From: Novosphingobium sp. ERN07
GTDB lineage: Bacteria > Pseudomonadota > Alphaproteobacteria > Sphingomonadales > Sphingomonadaceae
Assembly (NCBI RefSeq): GCF_012641335.1
Contig: NZ_JABAID010000001.1
Span: 1 to 64,000, forward strand
Length of the DNA stretch: 64,000 bases
Direction: 5' to 3'
Positions 1-7,322 of the stretch are shown here, piece after piece. Position 1 is the first letter of the stretch. Every line of letters begins with the position of its first letter. The notes under the pieces are model-generated. The model was not told the origin of the DNA. It saw nothing but the letters and a program-made list of their open reading frames with translations, and ran no database searches. Made by a program: the position numbers and the translations under genes.

Positions 1-99
1 ACGGGATTATCATAGGAGTAGCGCCTCGGCCCAAATCAGGCCCGGCAAGCTCAACGCTGGGCATCACCCGCGCAAGGTGGGGGCCGCACAGCGCTTACG

Positions 100-273
100 A
101 AGATGGTACATAACTCGATTATTGGAAAATGGCCGCACGGACAGGTTTCGGGCTCGTCGGCTTCGGAAATCTTGACAAGACGCCATTCTTTTTTGGCCGC
201 TTCCCAATCAGTGGCGCGGCTCAGCGCCAAATATCTCGGCCTTGAGCTGCTGAAAGTTATATCTGTCCCCCAT
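100..273 (-). pseudogene. Broken small gene, cysteine-containing hypothetical
   Basis: An ATG at 273 opens a reading frame starting MGDRYNFQQLKAEIFGAEP that stops after 21 codons near 210. A neighbouring frame continues at once with TDWEAAKKEWRLVKISE and then a CPCGH motif and PIIELC. The two pieces read as one protein, so I infer a one-base indel around 205-215. From memory, small accessory proteins of this type carry a CxCG motif followed by a GNVCV-like segment. That second segment is not found here, and the frame runs into unrelated sequence after about 105, so the 3' end also looks lost. It lies directly downstream of the small gene at 286-528 in the leftward unit. Function unknown. Confidence 0.5.
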
Positions 274-285
274 ACCCCCGTTCCT

Positions 286-528
286 TCAGCTCCCAGGCGG
301 TAACAATCCAAGCCCTTCGTAGATCGTCTTTAGCTTCGCCCAAGCCTCATCGAGCATCGGCTTCGCGGCGTCTCGGCTGTAGCTGTAGTCGTCGTTGGTC
401 GCGTTAGTCCGAACGACTAGACACCACTCGCCCTTGGAGATCGTGTGCGAAGTATTCCGCCGACATTTGCGCTGGCGCTGTGCCTGCTCGATCCTAACGC
501 CGATCAGAATATCCCTGACTTTAGCCAT
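286..528 (-). CDS. Hypothetical small protein, 80 aa
   Basis: This 80-residue protein is not recognised. It starts at ATG 528, eight bases inside the end of the helicase gene, so it is probably translationally coupled to it. It is basic in its first half (REEQAQRQRKCRR-like stretch around residues 12-24) and has a soluble C-terminal half with aromatic and acidic residues. No signal peptide or membrane segment is seen. The position suggests an accessory component of the leftward helicase operon, but this is inference. The overlap with the helicase is the main reason to call it a gene. Confidence 0.55.
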   Translation of the reverse strand: MAKVRDILIGVRIEQAQRQRKCRRNTSHTISKGEWCLVVRTNATNDDYSYSRDAAKPMLDEAWAKLKTIYEGLGLLPPGS

Positions 529-2575
529 TCTTTCCCCCCTTCAGGGCATCGCGCACGTTGTCTCCCAGCATGTCGAGCGCAGCCAGTGCGTCCTCATTGT
601 CGCCTGCGTCGGGCGCCTTCCGGCTCCCAGACTTGATCCCCAGATGTTCGTTGATCGCCTTATTCAGCAGCGATGTTACGGCGGCCCGGTTGTCACGACC
701 CGCGACCGTCTTGTCTCGCTGACCAACCTCGCGGCCGGCGGGCGAGAGCTTCAGGTCCTTGAGAATGCGGGCGACGACGGAGCCTGTGCGTTCGGAGAGC
801 CGCTTGCGCGCGCCAACCCGCCGCGCCTGCGGCTGCACTGGAAGGTCACCAGAACTGCTGACTTGGGACAGCTCTTCCTGCTTTCGGCGCAGCGTCTCCC
901 TGAGCTTGTCCTTCGCGATGACGTCGCGCAGGCGCAGGCCCGCGCCGATCTCATGGTCCAGCATTTCCTCGAGGACGCGATCGTCTTCCGGATCAAGGAA
1001 TGACCGATTGATGAACGAGCCGACGATCTCGTTGTCGACCAGCATTCCGATGTCGAAACGACGGGACTCTCCTAAGCCGTCGCCATCGCCCTTCTCGTCA
1101 CCGGCCTCCAGCCACTTCTTGACCATCGCTTGGTCATCGAAATCCAGTTCGCGGAAATCGTCCCAATGGGCGTCAGTGTTCAAGCCTACATGGGAGACCA
1201 CGAAGGCGTGGTTGTCCGGATGTTCGGGCTTCGCCTCATGGACGACGCGCATCACGCGCCCAACGAACTGGATGTAAGGCGACAAGCTTGCGAACGGCCG
1301 GAAGATGGCCGCCACGCTCAGGGGCGGATGATCGAAGCCTTCGCCGAGCATTTGCACCTGCACGATGCAATCGAGCTTGCCGCTGCGCAGATCGGCAAGA
1401 ACAGCGTCCTGCTTGTCTCGATCCATCTCACCAAAGATTTCGGCCGCCTTCAGGCCCCGCTCTGCGTACAGCCCGCGCACTTGGCGGGCATGGTCGACGG
1501 AACAAGCGACGGCGATGACCTGGTGGCGAAAACCGCTGCGCTCGCGCAGCTCATGGAGGTATTTGATGCTGGCGTCGACGATGTGGCGATTGCACTCCGG
1601 CGCCAGCGCGACGCCGCGCCGGAACCAGGCATGTTCCCGCAAGGCCAACACCTCTTCCAAGGTGTGCCGCTTCGTGTCGTCACGGTAGGTGAAGGACAGC
1701 TCCGACGGCGCTACGTTCCGAGAGTGGATCTGCTTGATGTACCCCTTCACCATCGCGCGGGTGAACGGGTAGCGATAGATCACCTTGCCGACAGGCCGCG
1801 TTCCGTCGCCCCGGAACGGTGTCGCCGTCAGGCTGATGATCTTGGCGTTCGGAAAGCGATCGAAGACTTTTGCCCAGCTCGGGGCCACGTTATGGTGGCC
1901 CTCGTCGATCATGATAATGTCGAAATAGTTCGGCGGGAACTGCGGGAGCCAGCGATCAGCCGAGCTAGCCAATTGGTGGATGTTGGTCACGACGAACTGG
2001 CTTGCATTGCAATCGTGGAGATTGGCGTCGACGCCATCCAAAACAGCCCGAAATGGTCCTGCCGAAAAATCGTGGAGCGCGCCCGTCCGCCGCCAGAAAT
2101 TCTTTGGGTTGCTGATGTCGAGCGATTCCGCGACGCCCGACCGGATCGTCAAATTCGGTGTGATGACGAGCGCGCGCCCTTTGGCGACGCCGAAGGGCAA
2201 TGTCGCAATGACCCCGGTCTTTCCGCAGCCGACAGGAATCTGCAGGATCACCGGCTCGTTCGAGGTTTCGAAGTGCGTTCGCACTGCCCGGTGGGCGCCC
2301 TGCTGCGGCTCGCGAATCTTGGGGTTCGCCTCAATGTCCGCAGTCAGCGTCTGAAACATATGGTCCGGCTCGTCGGCAGCCTGTTCGGCGCGCCGGTACT
2401 CGAGGCGGAAGGGCTCGAGATCAGGCCGGCGATAGAAGCGATAGCCGCTTCCTGGGCGGCGCACCGGCTTGAGCTTGCCGGAGGCATCCCAGCGTCGAAG
2501 TGTGTCCTTCGAGACGCCAACATACTCGGCGGCCTCAGCAAGGGTTAGGAAATCGGGGGCGTCATTCTGTGACAT
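521..2575 (-). CDS. DEAD/DEAH-box (SF2) helicase with N-terminal MerR-like HTH
   Basis: 684 aa. Residues about 10-60 form a MerR/excisionase-type winged helix (LTLAEAAEYVGVSKDTLRRW, then GYRFYRRPDLEPF). A superfamily-2 ATPase core follows: Walker A GCGKT at 116-120, DEGH box at 224-227, motif III SLTATP at 248-253, and motif VI FVGRVMRV around 435. The C-terminal part (about 500-684) is charged and shows no recognised nuclease. A DNA-binding HTH fused to a helicase is seen in mobile-element and defence-type helicases. The gene is transcribed away from the phosphoribosyltransferase / SLOG pair across a 177-bp divergent region. Two TATGCA repeats 10 bp apart sit just upstream of its ATG and could be its own binding site (inference). 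The helicase call is firm; the biological role is unknown. Confidence 0.85.
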   Translation of the reverse strand: MSQNDAPDFLTLAEAAEYVGVSKDTLRRWDASGKLKPVRRPGSGYRFYRRPDLEPFRLEYRRAEQAADEPDHMFQTLTADIEANPKIREPQQGAHRAVRTHFETSNEPVILQIPVGCGKTGVIATLPFGVAKGRALVITPNLTIRSGVAESLDISNPKNFWRRTGALHDFSAGPFRAVLDGVDANLHDCNASQFVVTNIHQLASSADRWLPQFPPNYFDIIMIDEGHHNVAPSWAKVFDRFPNAKIISLTATPFRGDGTRPVGKVIYRYPFTRAMVKGYIKQIHSRNVAPSELSFTYRDDTKRHTLEEVLALREHAWFRRGVALAPECNRHIVDASIKYLHELRERSGFRHQVIAVACSVDHARQVRGLYAERGLKAAEIFGEMDRDKQDAVLADLRSGKLDCIVQVQMLGEGFDHPPLSVAAIFRPFASLSPYIQFVGRVMRVVHEAKPEHPDNHAFVVSHVGLNTDAHWDDFRELDFDDQAMVKKWLEAGDEKGDGDGLGESRRFDIGMLVDNEIVGSFINRSFLDPEDDRVLEEMLDHEIGAGLRLRDVIAKDKLRETLRRKQEELSQVSSSGDLPVQPQARRVGARKRLSERTGSVVARILKDLKLSPAGREVGQRDKTVAGRDNRAAVTSLLNKAINEHLGIKSGSRKAPDAGDNEDALAALDMLGDNVRDALKGGKNG

Positions 2576-2585
2576 AGGGCAACCT

Positions 2586-2601
2586 TATGCAACTCTATGC
2601 A
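2586..2601 (-). promoter_or_regulatory. TATGCA direct repeats upstream of the helicase gene
   Basis: TATGCA occurs at 2586-2591 and again at 2596-2601, exactly one helical turn apart and 11-26 bp upstream of the helicase ATG. A further GGTC pair lies just beyond (about 2605-2620). This arrangement suits a dimeric MerR/excisionase-like HTH acting on its own promoter. The link to the helicase's HTH is inference. Confidence 0.3.
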
Positions 2602-2678
2602 TGCGGTCAACCCTATGGTCGACGACCCCGGCACAGGAAGCGCTCATCAATGAAGCAGCCATGAGGCCCTTGCGGCTC

Positions 2679-2694
2679 ATACAAGATTTTGTAT
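2679..2694 (+). promoter_or_regulatory. Perfect inverted repeat upstream of PRTase-SLOG operon (candidate operator)
   Basis: ATACAAGATTTTGTAT is a perfect 6+6 inverted repeat with a 4-bp spacer. It ends 58 bp before the phosphoribosyltransferase ATG and runs into an AT-rich TATATA stretch that could be a -10 region. The operon's second gene encodes an XRE-type HTH, so autoregulation through this site is plausible but not shown. Confidence 0.45.
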
Positions 2695-2752
2695 ATATGT
2701 TGGATGGCCCCGTGGACGGCGTTCTGAGGGCCTGCAAGGGACACTCTTCGTC

Positions 2753-3343
2753 ATGCAGGTTCAAATTCGAAAGCTTGAAGGCAGTTGGGATCTCGGTTAC
2801 GCGCTCCACAAGCATACGCTGTCGAGCGTTTACCTGGGCGACGACGAATACGGCCATCCTCGATTTGACACGACGCGTTCAGAGCCTGGCGAGGCGCTAT
2901 ACCAGCTTAAATATCGAGCCGATTGGAATCAGGTTCAGCCGCTTGCGGCCCAAGTGCAGCAATCCTTGCTGCCGCTATTCGGCAAGATCGGGCTGATTAT
3001 TCCAATGCCTGCCTCCACGGTGCGGGCGCGCCAGCCGGTCAATGAGATCGCCAACGAACTCGGCAAACTGACGAAAACGCCGGTATTCGACAACATCATC
3101 GTCAAGGCGCCCGCGCCCGAAGGCAGCCCGCAGCTCAAGAACTTGCATGGTCGCGAGGCGAAGGACGCCGCATTGGAGGGAAGCTTCAGCATCAACCCGT
3201 CCATCACCAACGAAGGGTGTTGGAACGCGCTTGTCCTTGACGATCTTTTCGACACGGGCGCCACGATGGACGCCGTCTGCAAAACGCTGCGCACTTACAA
3301 GAAAATCAACCACGTCTACGCCGCTTCGATCACATGGAAATAA
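2753..3343 (+). CDS. ComF-like phosphoribosyltransferase-fold protein
   Basis: 196 aa. The C-terminal half has the type I phosphoribosyltransferase signature: IIPMPAS at about 82-88, and the PRPP-binding loop ALVLDDLFDTGATMDAV at about 159-175, with two acidic residues and TGAT. Family members bind PRPP or related ribosyl phosphates and move bases or pyrophosphate. The N-terminal third (about 1-60) contains an ALYQLKYR element like that of ComF proteins, but there is no zinc finger. The start ATG at 2753 follows the inverted repeat at 2679-2694. The stop at 3343 lies 4 bp before the SLOG-HTH gene, so the two form an operon. Substrate unknown. A nucleotide-modifying role beside a SLOG protein and a helicase suggests a conflict system rather than DNA uptake (inference). 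Confidence 0.75.
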   Translation: MQVQIRKLEGSWDLGYALHKHTLSSVYLGDDEYGHPRFDTTRSEPGEALYQLKYRADWNQVQPLAAQVQQSLLPLFGKIGLIIPMPASTVRARQPVNEIANELGKLTKTPVFDNIIVKAPAPEGSPQLKNLHGREAKDAALEGSFSINPSITNEGCWNALVLDDLFDTGATMDAVCKTLRTYKKINHVYAASITWK

Positions 3344-3347
3344 TACC

Positions 3348-4223
3348 ATGACCACTGTCTTCATTGCCGGATCAATCTCCATCAGTCGCCTGCATGATAA
3401 GGTGGTGGATAGGATCAACAAGATTGTGTCTTCAGACTTCAACGTCGTGGTCGGAGACGCCGATGGCGCCGATACCTCAATTCAGGAATGCCTGCAGCGA
3501 TACCAGGCCGGAAATGTGACCGTATATTGCACCGGGGACTCGCCCCGGAACAATGTCGCAGAATGGCCGGTCCACAGGGTCGTGTCGAAGGCGAAGCCGG
3601 GGACTCGCGCCTATTTTACCGCCAAAGACCTGGAGATGGCCCGCGACAGCGACTATGGCCTCATGGTCTGGGACTGCAAGAGCACGGGCACGCTCAGCAA
3701 TGTCATTGAGCTTATTCGAGAGAAAAAGAAATCCGTCGTCTTCGTGAATAAGAACAAGGATTTTGTTACTATATCAGACGTGGGTGGCCTGGAGCGCCTC
3801 GTCGCCTACATGTCAGATCATGCCCGCGCGAAGGCAGAAGAAAAGATTAATCTTACAGCAAAAATCTCCAGCATCGCACAGGAGCAATTTTCGTTGGATA
3901 TCGGCGCGAATGGGCAATCGTCATCAAACCCGGTTAAGGACGCAGAGCCTCCCGTACCGGCCGACGCAAGTCCTGCGCTAAGCGAGAGTGCAAAGCTGCG
4001 CTCGGCCTTAATGTCGGCGCTTAGGGATCATATTTCTCGCGCTCATCTCAACCAGACTCAAGCCGCTAGAGTCTTTGGCGTAACTCAGCCGCGGATCTCC
4101 GATCTTAACCGCGGCAAGGTCGATCTCTTCGGACTCGACGCGCTGGTAAACATGGCTGCAGCCGCTGGCTTGCGCGTCGAAATGCGGGTCGGTGCGGCTG
4201 ATCGTCCAATCGAGCTGCGCTGA
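3348..4223 (+). CDS. SLOG-like nucleotide-binding domain fused to XRE-type HTH
   Basis: 291 aa from ATG 3348, 4 bp after the phosphoribosyltransferase stop. The N-terminal half resembles the SLOG/YspA-type Rossmann fold: a first strand and loop TVFIAGSISIS, then VVVGDADGADTSIQECL at about 33-49 (the GDADGAD motif typical of this group), and a later strand YGLMVWD and GTLSNVIEL. Residues about 195-225 are a flexible linker. The C-terminus (about 230-291) is an XRE-type HTH of the HTH_37 kind (LNQTQAARVFGVTQPRISDL, then FGLDALVNMAAAAGL), as found in antitoxins that repress their own operons. SLOG proteins bind or cleave nucleotides. The fusion suggests a sensor-regulator or enzyme-antitoxin hybrid, which is inference. 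A longer frame upstream overlaps the previous gene and is not needed. Confidence 0.75.
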   Translation: MTTVFIAGSISISRLHDKVVDRINKIVSSDFNVVVGDADGADTSIQECLQRYQAGNVTVYCTGDSPRNNVAEWPVHRVVSKAKPGTRAYFTAKDLEMARDSDYGLMVWDCKSTGTLSNVIELIREKKKSVVFVNKNKDFVTISDVGGLERLVAYMSDHARAKAEEKINLTAKISSIAQEQFSLDIGANGQSSSNPVKDAEPPVPADASPALSESAKLRSALMSALRDHISRAHLNQTQAARVFGVTQPRISDLNRGKVDLFGLDALVNMAAAAGLRVEMRVGAADRPIELR

Positions 4224-4320
4224 CCCTCTGGTTTGGGATCAATTGCGGCCTGAATGAAGGGCAGCTTCACCGCGTTGGCGCCGGATTCCAGTCAGTCTCC
4301 AAGGTCCCTAATCTTGGTCA

Positions 4321-5540
4321 TTACCGTCCGGACTGAAATCTTGAAATGTTGAGGTACTCCCCGATCGCTGATCCGACGATCTCTGCCGCATCGAGCAGAT
4401 GCGCATCATCCAGGTGAGCATACCTCGCCGTGGATCCCACCTTTGCATGCCCGAGCAGCTTCCCAATCATCGGCAGGCTTTCGCGGTTCAATGCCGCATG
4501 GCTTGCATAAGTATGGCGGAGATCATGAAGCCTTACATTGGTCAGTAGCGCTTCTTTCCTGATTGCGCACCAGACGTGCGAAACCGTTACTACCGGGCGC
4601 TGATAGCGCGAGTTCCAGAACACATAGTCCACCCTTGGATGGCGCGGGAAGGTGTCGAGAACATCCCGTGCAGGCTGGCCAAGCCAGACAGTTCGGGGCC
4701 AGCTTTGCCGTCGCGAAGATGCGCCCTTAGCCCACGAATATCCGACCACTTAAGGGCCAGGATTTCCCCAACTCGGCATCCCGTGAGGATGAGCAGTGTT
4801 ATCGCCGATGCATAAGTCTGCACCATGCCGTCCGGCGAGGCACGCCGCTCCAAGAGAACCGAGCCCAATCGACCAAGTTCTTCAACTGACAGAAACCGCT
4901 TCCGGTGAATGCGTTTGTTTCGACGAACGTCCCGGCAGGGGTTAGAATTCTCTGCGCGATACCCCCACGCCTCGGCCTTGTTCAACGCGGCGTGAAGTAT
5001 GTCGATGCAGCGATTGGCTGCAGCAGGTCCCGCTCGGTCGGTCAGGCTCACGAACCACCGGACGACCTGCTCTTCGGAAAGCGTATCGATGAATAGGTCA
5101 GGGAAGGCTCCGTCGATGTGGCTTTTTCGATAGTTCGTGCAGGTCGCAACGGTTGAAGGTTTCCATCCTGGCGAACACTTCTCCCAATACTCCCCCATGA
5201 AATCGTCCATTGTAGGCGAGGTTCGCGCAGCAAGTCGGGTTTCGGCCGGATCTTGGCCGACCAATGCTCGAGCCAGCACTCGCCGACCGACGGTTATAGC
5301 GAGATGCCGGGTGAGGACATTGGCTGATCCCAGCGTCACAGTTCGCAAGCGACCTGACATGCGAGCCTGCACCACATACATCTTTCGACCGCTCTCATAT
5401 TGCCGAAGCCCAATGCCACGCTCACCTGGAAACCAGATTGTAGTGCGCGCGCTGCCCTGCCCCTTTTCGATCGGAGGCGAGGCCAGACCGACTTCGGCAA
5501 GCGCGCCAGCTACTATTTCCTGCAGCGATAGACGGGTCAT
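4321..5540 (-). pseudogene. Tyrosine recombinase (integrase), frameshifted
   Basis: Two overlapping frames make one phage-type integrase. The first (ATG 5540 to about 4700) holds the N-terminal arm-binding region, the SAM-like core-binding domain (about residues 110-200) and the first catalytic Arg (ILTGCRVGEIL). The second (about 4695 to 4321) continues with RTVWLGQPARDVL, the HDLRHTYAS box, GHAKVGST and the nucleophile region ARYAHL. The frame changes in the GGGG run at 4695-4698; one extra base there would restore a single protein of about 406 aa. All catalytic residues are otherwise present. It may be a real mutation, a sequencing error or, less likely, programmed frameshifting. Its start overlaps the stop of the next recombinase (ATGA, 5537-5540), so the pair was once co-translated. 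Confidence 0.8.
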
Positions 5541-6889
5541 GGCTCGATCCCCAAAGCCGCAGCAAGATGCGACGCAACTCTCGCCGCTGCATCGGCGATC
5601 GTCTGGTCGGCAAGATGCGCGTATCGCGCTGTAGTTTCGGGAAGGGCATGCCCGAGTAGGCCGCCGATGGTTGCCAGAGGCAGGCCCTCGCGAACGGCTA
5701 CGGATGCAAAACTGTGCCGCAAGTCATGCAGTCTAACGTCTGGAAGTGCGCAAGTGCGTCGAAATTTGCGCCACCAATTGTTCAGGTCGAGGAAGCCCTC
5801 ACCCCTACTTCTCGGAAAGACGTAAGAAGTTCCCGATCGGAGCGGGATTTGCGCCAGGACCTCGCTCGCCTGCCTGTTGAGGACAATGACTTTTGCGCCT
5901 GTTTTGCTGTCTGGGAGGACAAGCCTCGGCGGTTGGACCCAATCCCACTGCAGAGCGCAAATCTCGTTAAGACGAGCCCCCGTGAAAATCAGCAGACGCA
6001 CGGCAGCAACTTCCAGTGGAGACTGCTCCGCTACCTCATCCAAACGCCGGACCAGGCGAACGTACTCGACCGGGCTGAGGTACCGCTCGAGCAGTTTCCG
6101 CTTGAAACGAGGGATCCCTCGACAGGGATTTTTGCCCTTGGGTCGCAGGCCTAGTTGCTCGGCATACTTCAACATCGACGCAAGAACAGGGACCGCGCGA
6201 TTGAACCGTGCTTCTGCCACATGAGCGCAGGCATCGCGCCAGCGAACGATGTCGGTCCGGGAAATCTCTGAAAGCCGGAACTCGGCAAAGTAGGGCAGGA
6301 TCTGACCATTGATGGCCGATCGATTTCTGTGTTGGGTCGATGGCTTCCAATGACGAGCGTAATCGCGCCAAAATTCGTCGGCGAAGTCGATGAATACCGG
6401 TGAAGCGGAAACCTTCTCCTGCCGTGGAAGCCCATCAAGCGCGACATCGAGAAGAATGCGCCTCGCCTCGCGCCTTGCAGCCAGTGCATCGACATCGCAG
6501 CAGCGCCCCAAGGTCACGCGCCTGTTGGAGCCACGGTGCCGCTTTCGTACGAACCAGCAGCTGCGGCCATTTGGCTGGATCCGCATGCCAAAGCCAATCA
6601 GCACGGTGTCCCAGATTTCGTATTCTTTAGGCTGCGAGGCAACGTACTGTCGCGCAAAATTACCGTCGAGGAATGCTCTTCTCACCCCGCTGTCGGTCTG
6701 CGGGTGCAAATGGCTCCTGATCGGGTCCGAAAGCTCATCCGAATGCGCTGAATTTCCAGCATTTTCAGGGTGCAGACAGCCACCAGGAGACCCCAAACTG
6801 GAAGGCGTTTTCGGACCCGCCAACTTTGAATTTACAGGGTTTTTTCTCATAAAAATGCGATTAGTCGCGTAGGGTGTGTGCACAGTCAT
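5537..6889 (-). CDS. Tyrosine recombinase (integrase)
   Basis: 450 aa, intact. It has an N-terminal DUF4102-like arm-binding region (about residues 70-150; VLIGFGMRIQPNG), a core-binding SAM-like domain (about 165-255), and a catalytic domain with the expected residues: Arg in FTGARLNEIC, HDLRHSFAS, LLGHALPETTARYAHL with the Tyr nucleophile. The long N-terminal 65 residues may not all be translated; an internal ATG lies in RIFMRKN (residue 14). The gene ends 200 bp from the 3' end of tRNA-Gln, the usual place for an integrase whose attachment site is the tRNA. It probably catalyses excision and integration of the island to its left, alone or with its frameshifted partner. Confidence 0.9.
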   Translation of the reverse strand: MTVHTPYATNRIFMRKNPVNSKLAGPKTPSSLGSPGGCLHPENAGNSAHSDELSDPIRSHLHPQTDSGVRRAFLDGNFARQYVASQPKEYEIWDTVLIGFGMRIQPNGRSCWFVRKRHRGSNRRVTLGRCCDVDALAARREARRILLDVALDGLPRQEKVSASPVFIDFADEFWRDYARHWKPSTQHRNRSAINGQILPYFAEFRLSEISRTDIVRWRDACAHVAEARFNRAVPVLASMLKYAEQLGLRPKGKNPCRGIPRFKRKLLERYLSPVEYVRLVRRLDEVAEQSPLEVAAVRLLIFTGARLNEICALQWDWVQPPRLVLPDSKTGAKVIVLNRQASEVLAQIPLRSGTSYVFPRSRGEGFLDLNNWWRKFRRTCALPDVRLHDLRHSFASVAVREGLPLATIGGLLGHALPETTARYAHLADQTIADAAARVASHLAAALGIEP

Positions 6890-7039
6890 CTACCGCAGAC
6901 CCAGCTCCAGTGCCTTTGCCCGCAATTCGTAGTGGAGCCATGCAAGCCAGTCCAGTCGGCTCCGCGATGCGCCGATACCACTGAAAGCTATTTCACCAAC
7001 AATTAGACGCGATGTGGGGTAAAATGTGGGGATGGACTT
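6890..7039 (-). other. Possible short coding remnant abutting the integrase start
   Basis: An open stretch of 49 codons ends in TAG at 6892-6890, directly against the integrase ATG at 6889. It ends RLDWLAWLHYELRAKALEL, which has protein-like composition and helical periodicity. No ATG, GTG or TTG opens it before the upstream stop; only near-cognate codons such as ATT and GTT do. It may be a leader or excisionase remnant, the 3' end of a gene cut by integration, or chance. Confidence 0.25.
7013..7031. repeat. TGTGGGG direct repeats, candidate integrase arm sites
   Basis: TGTGGGG occurs at 7013-7019 and 7025-7031, 12 bp apart with TAAAA between. It lies between the integrase and the tRNA-Gln 3' end, where arm-type sites of tRNA-targeting integrases usually sit. 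The role is inferred from position only. Confidence 0.4.
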
Positions 7040-7088
7040 TTACGCAATGCATCAATGTCTTGATAATTAAAGATAATATGTAGGAAAT

Positions 7089-7162
7089 TGGATGCCCCGC
7101 GAGGATTCGAACCTCGATAGACGGAATCAGAATCCGTAGTCTTACCATTAGACGACGGGGCA
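7089..7162 (-). tRNA. tRNA-Gln (anticodon CTG)
   Basis: Read on the minus strand from 7162, the gene folds into a normal cloverleaf. The acceptor stem is TGCCCCG / CGGGGCA, the D arm contains TCTAATGGTAAGA, and the anticodon stem ACGGA / TCCGT closes the loop TTCTGAT, which gives anticodon CTG (glutamine). The T arm is CGAGG TTCGAAT CCTCG. The 3' CCA is encoded (7091-7089), with T as discriminator base. Length is 74 nt with CCA. The 3' end faces the two recombinases, so this tRNA is the likely attachment site of the island at 1-7088. Confidence 0.95.
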
Positions 7163-7322
7163 GTGTGAGGCGCGCAACTAGGGGGCGGTTGCGTGCAAGT
7201 CAAGCGGGGGAAATGGCATTTTTGGGTGCTGGCCTTGCGGGCGGGGCGCTGCGGCGCTAGCATTGCGGGCAAGTACCCGGCAGGCATTGAGCGGCGCGGG
7301 AAAACATAAGTGAATTTGTGAC

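Noticed and set aside
1130..2548. 472-codon plus-strand ORF opposite the helicase
   Set aside because: It is antisense to a clear helicase and shows no recognisable domain; high GC makes long antisense frames.
2753..3343. Call as competence protein ComF
   Set aside because: No zinc-finger N-terminus and no competence genes nearby; only the PRTase fold is shared.
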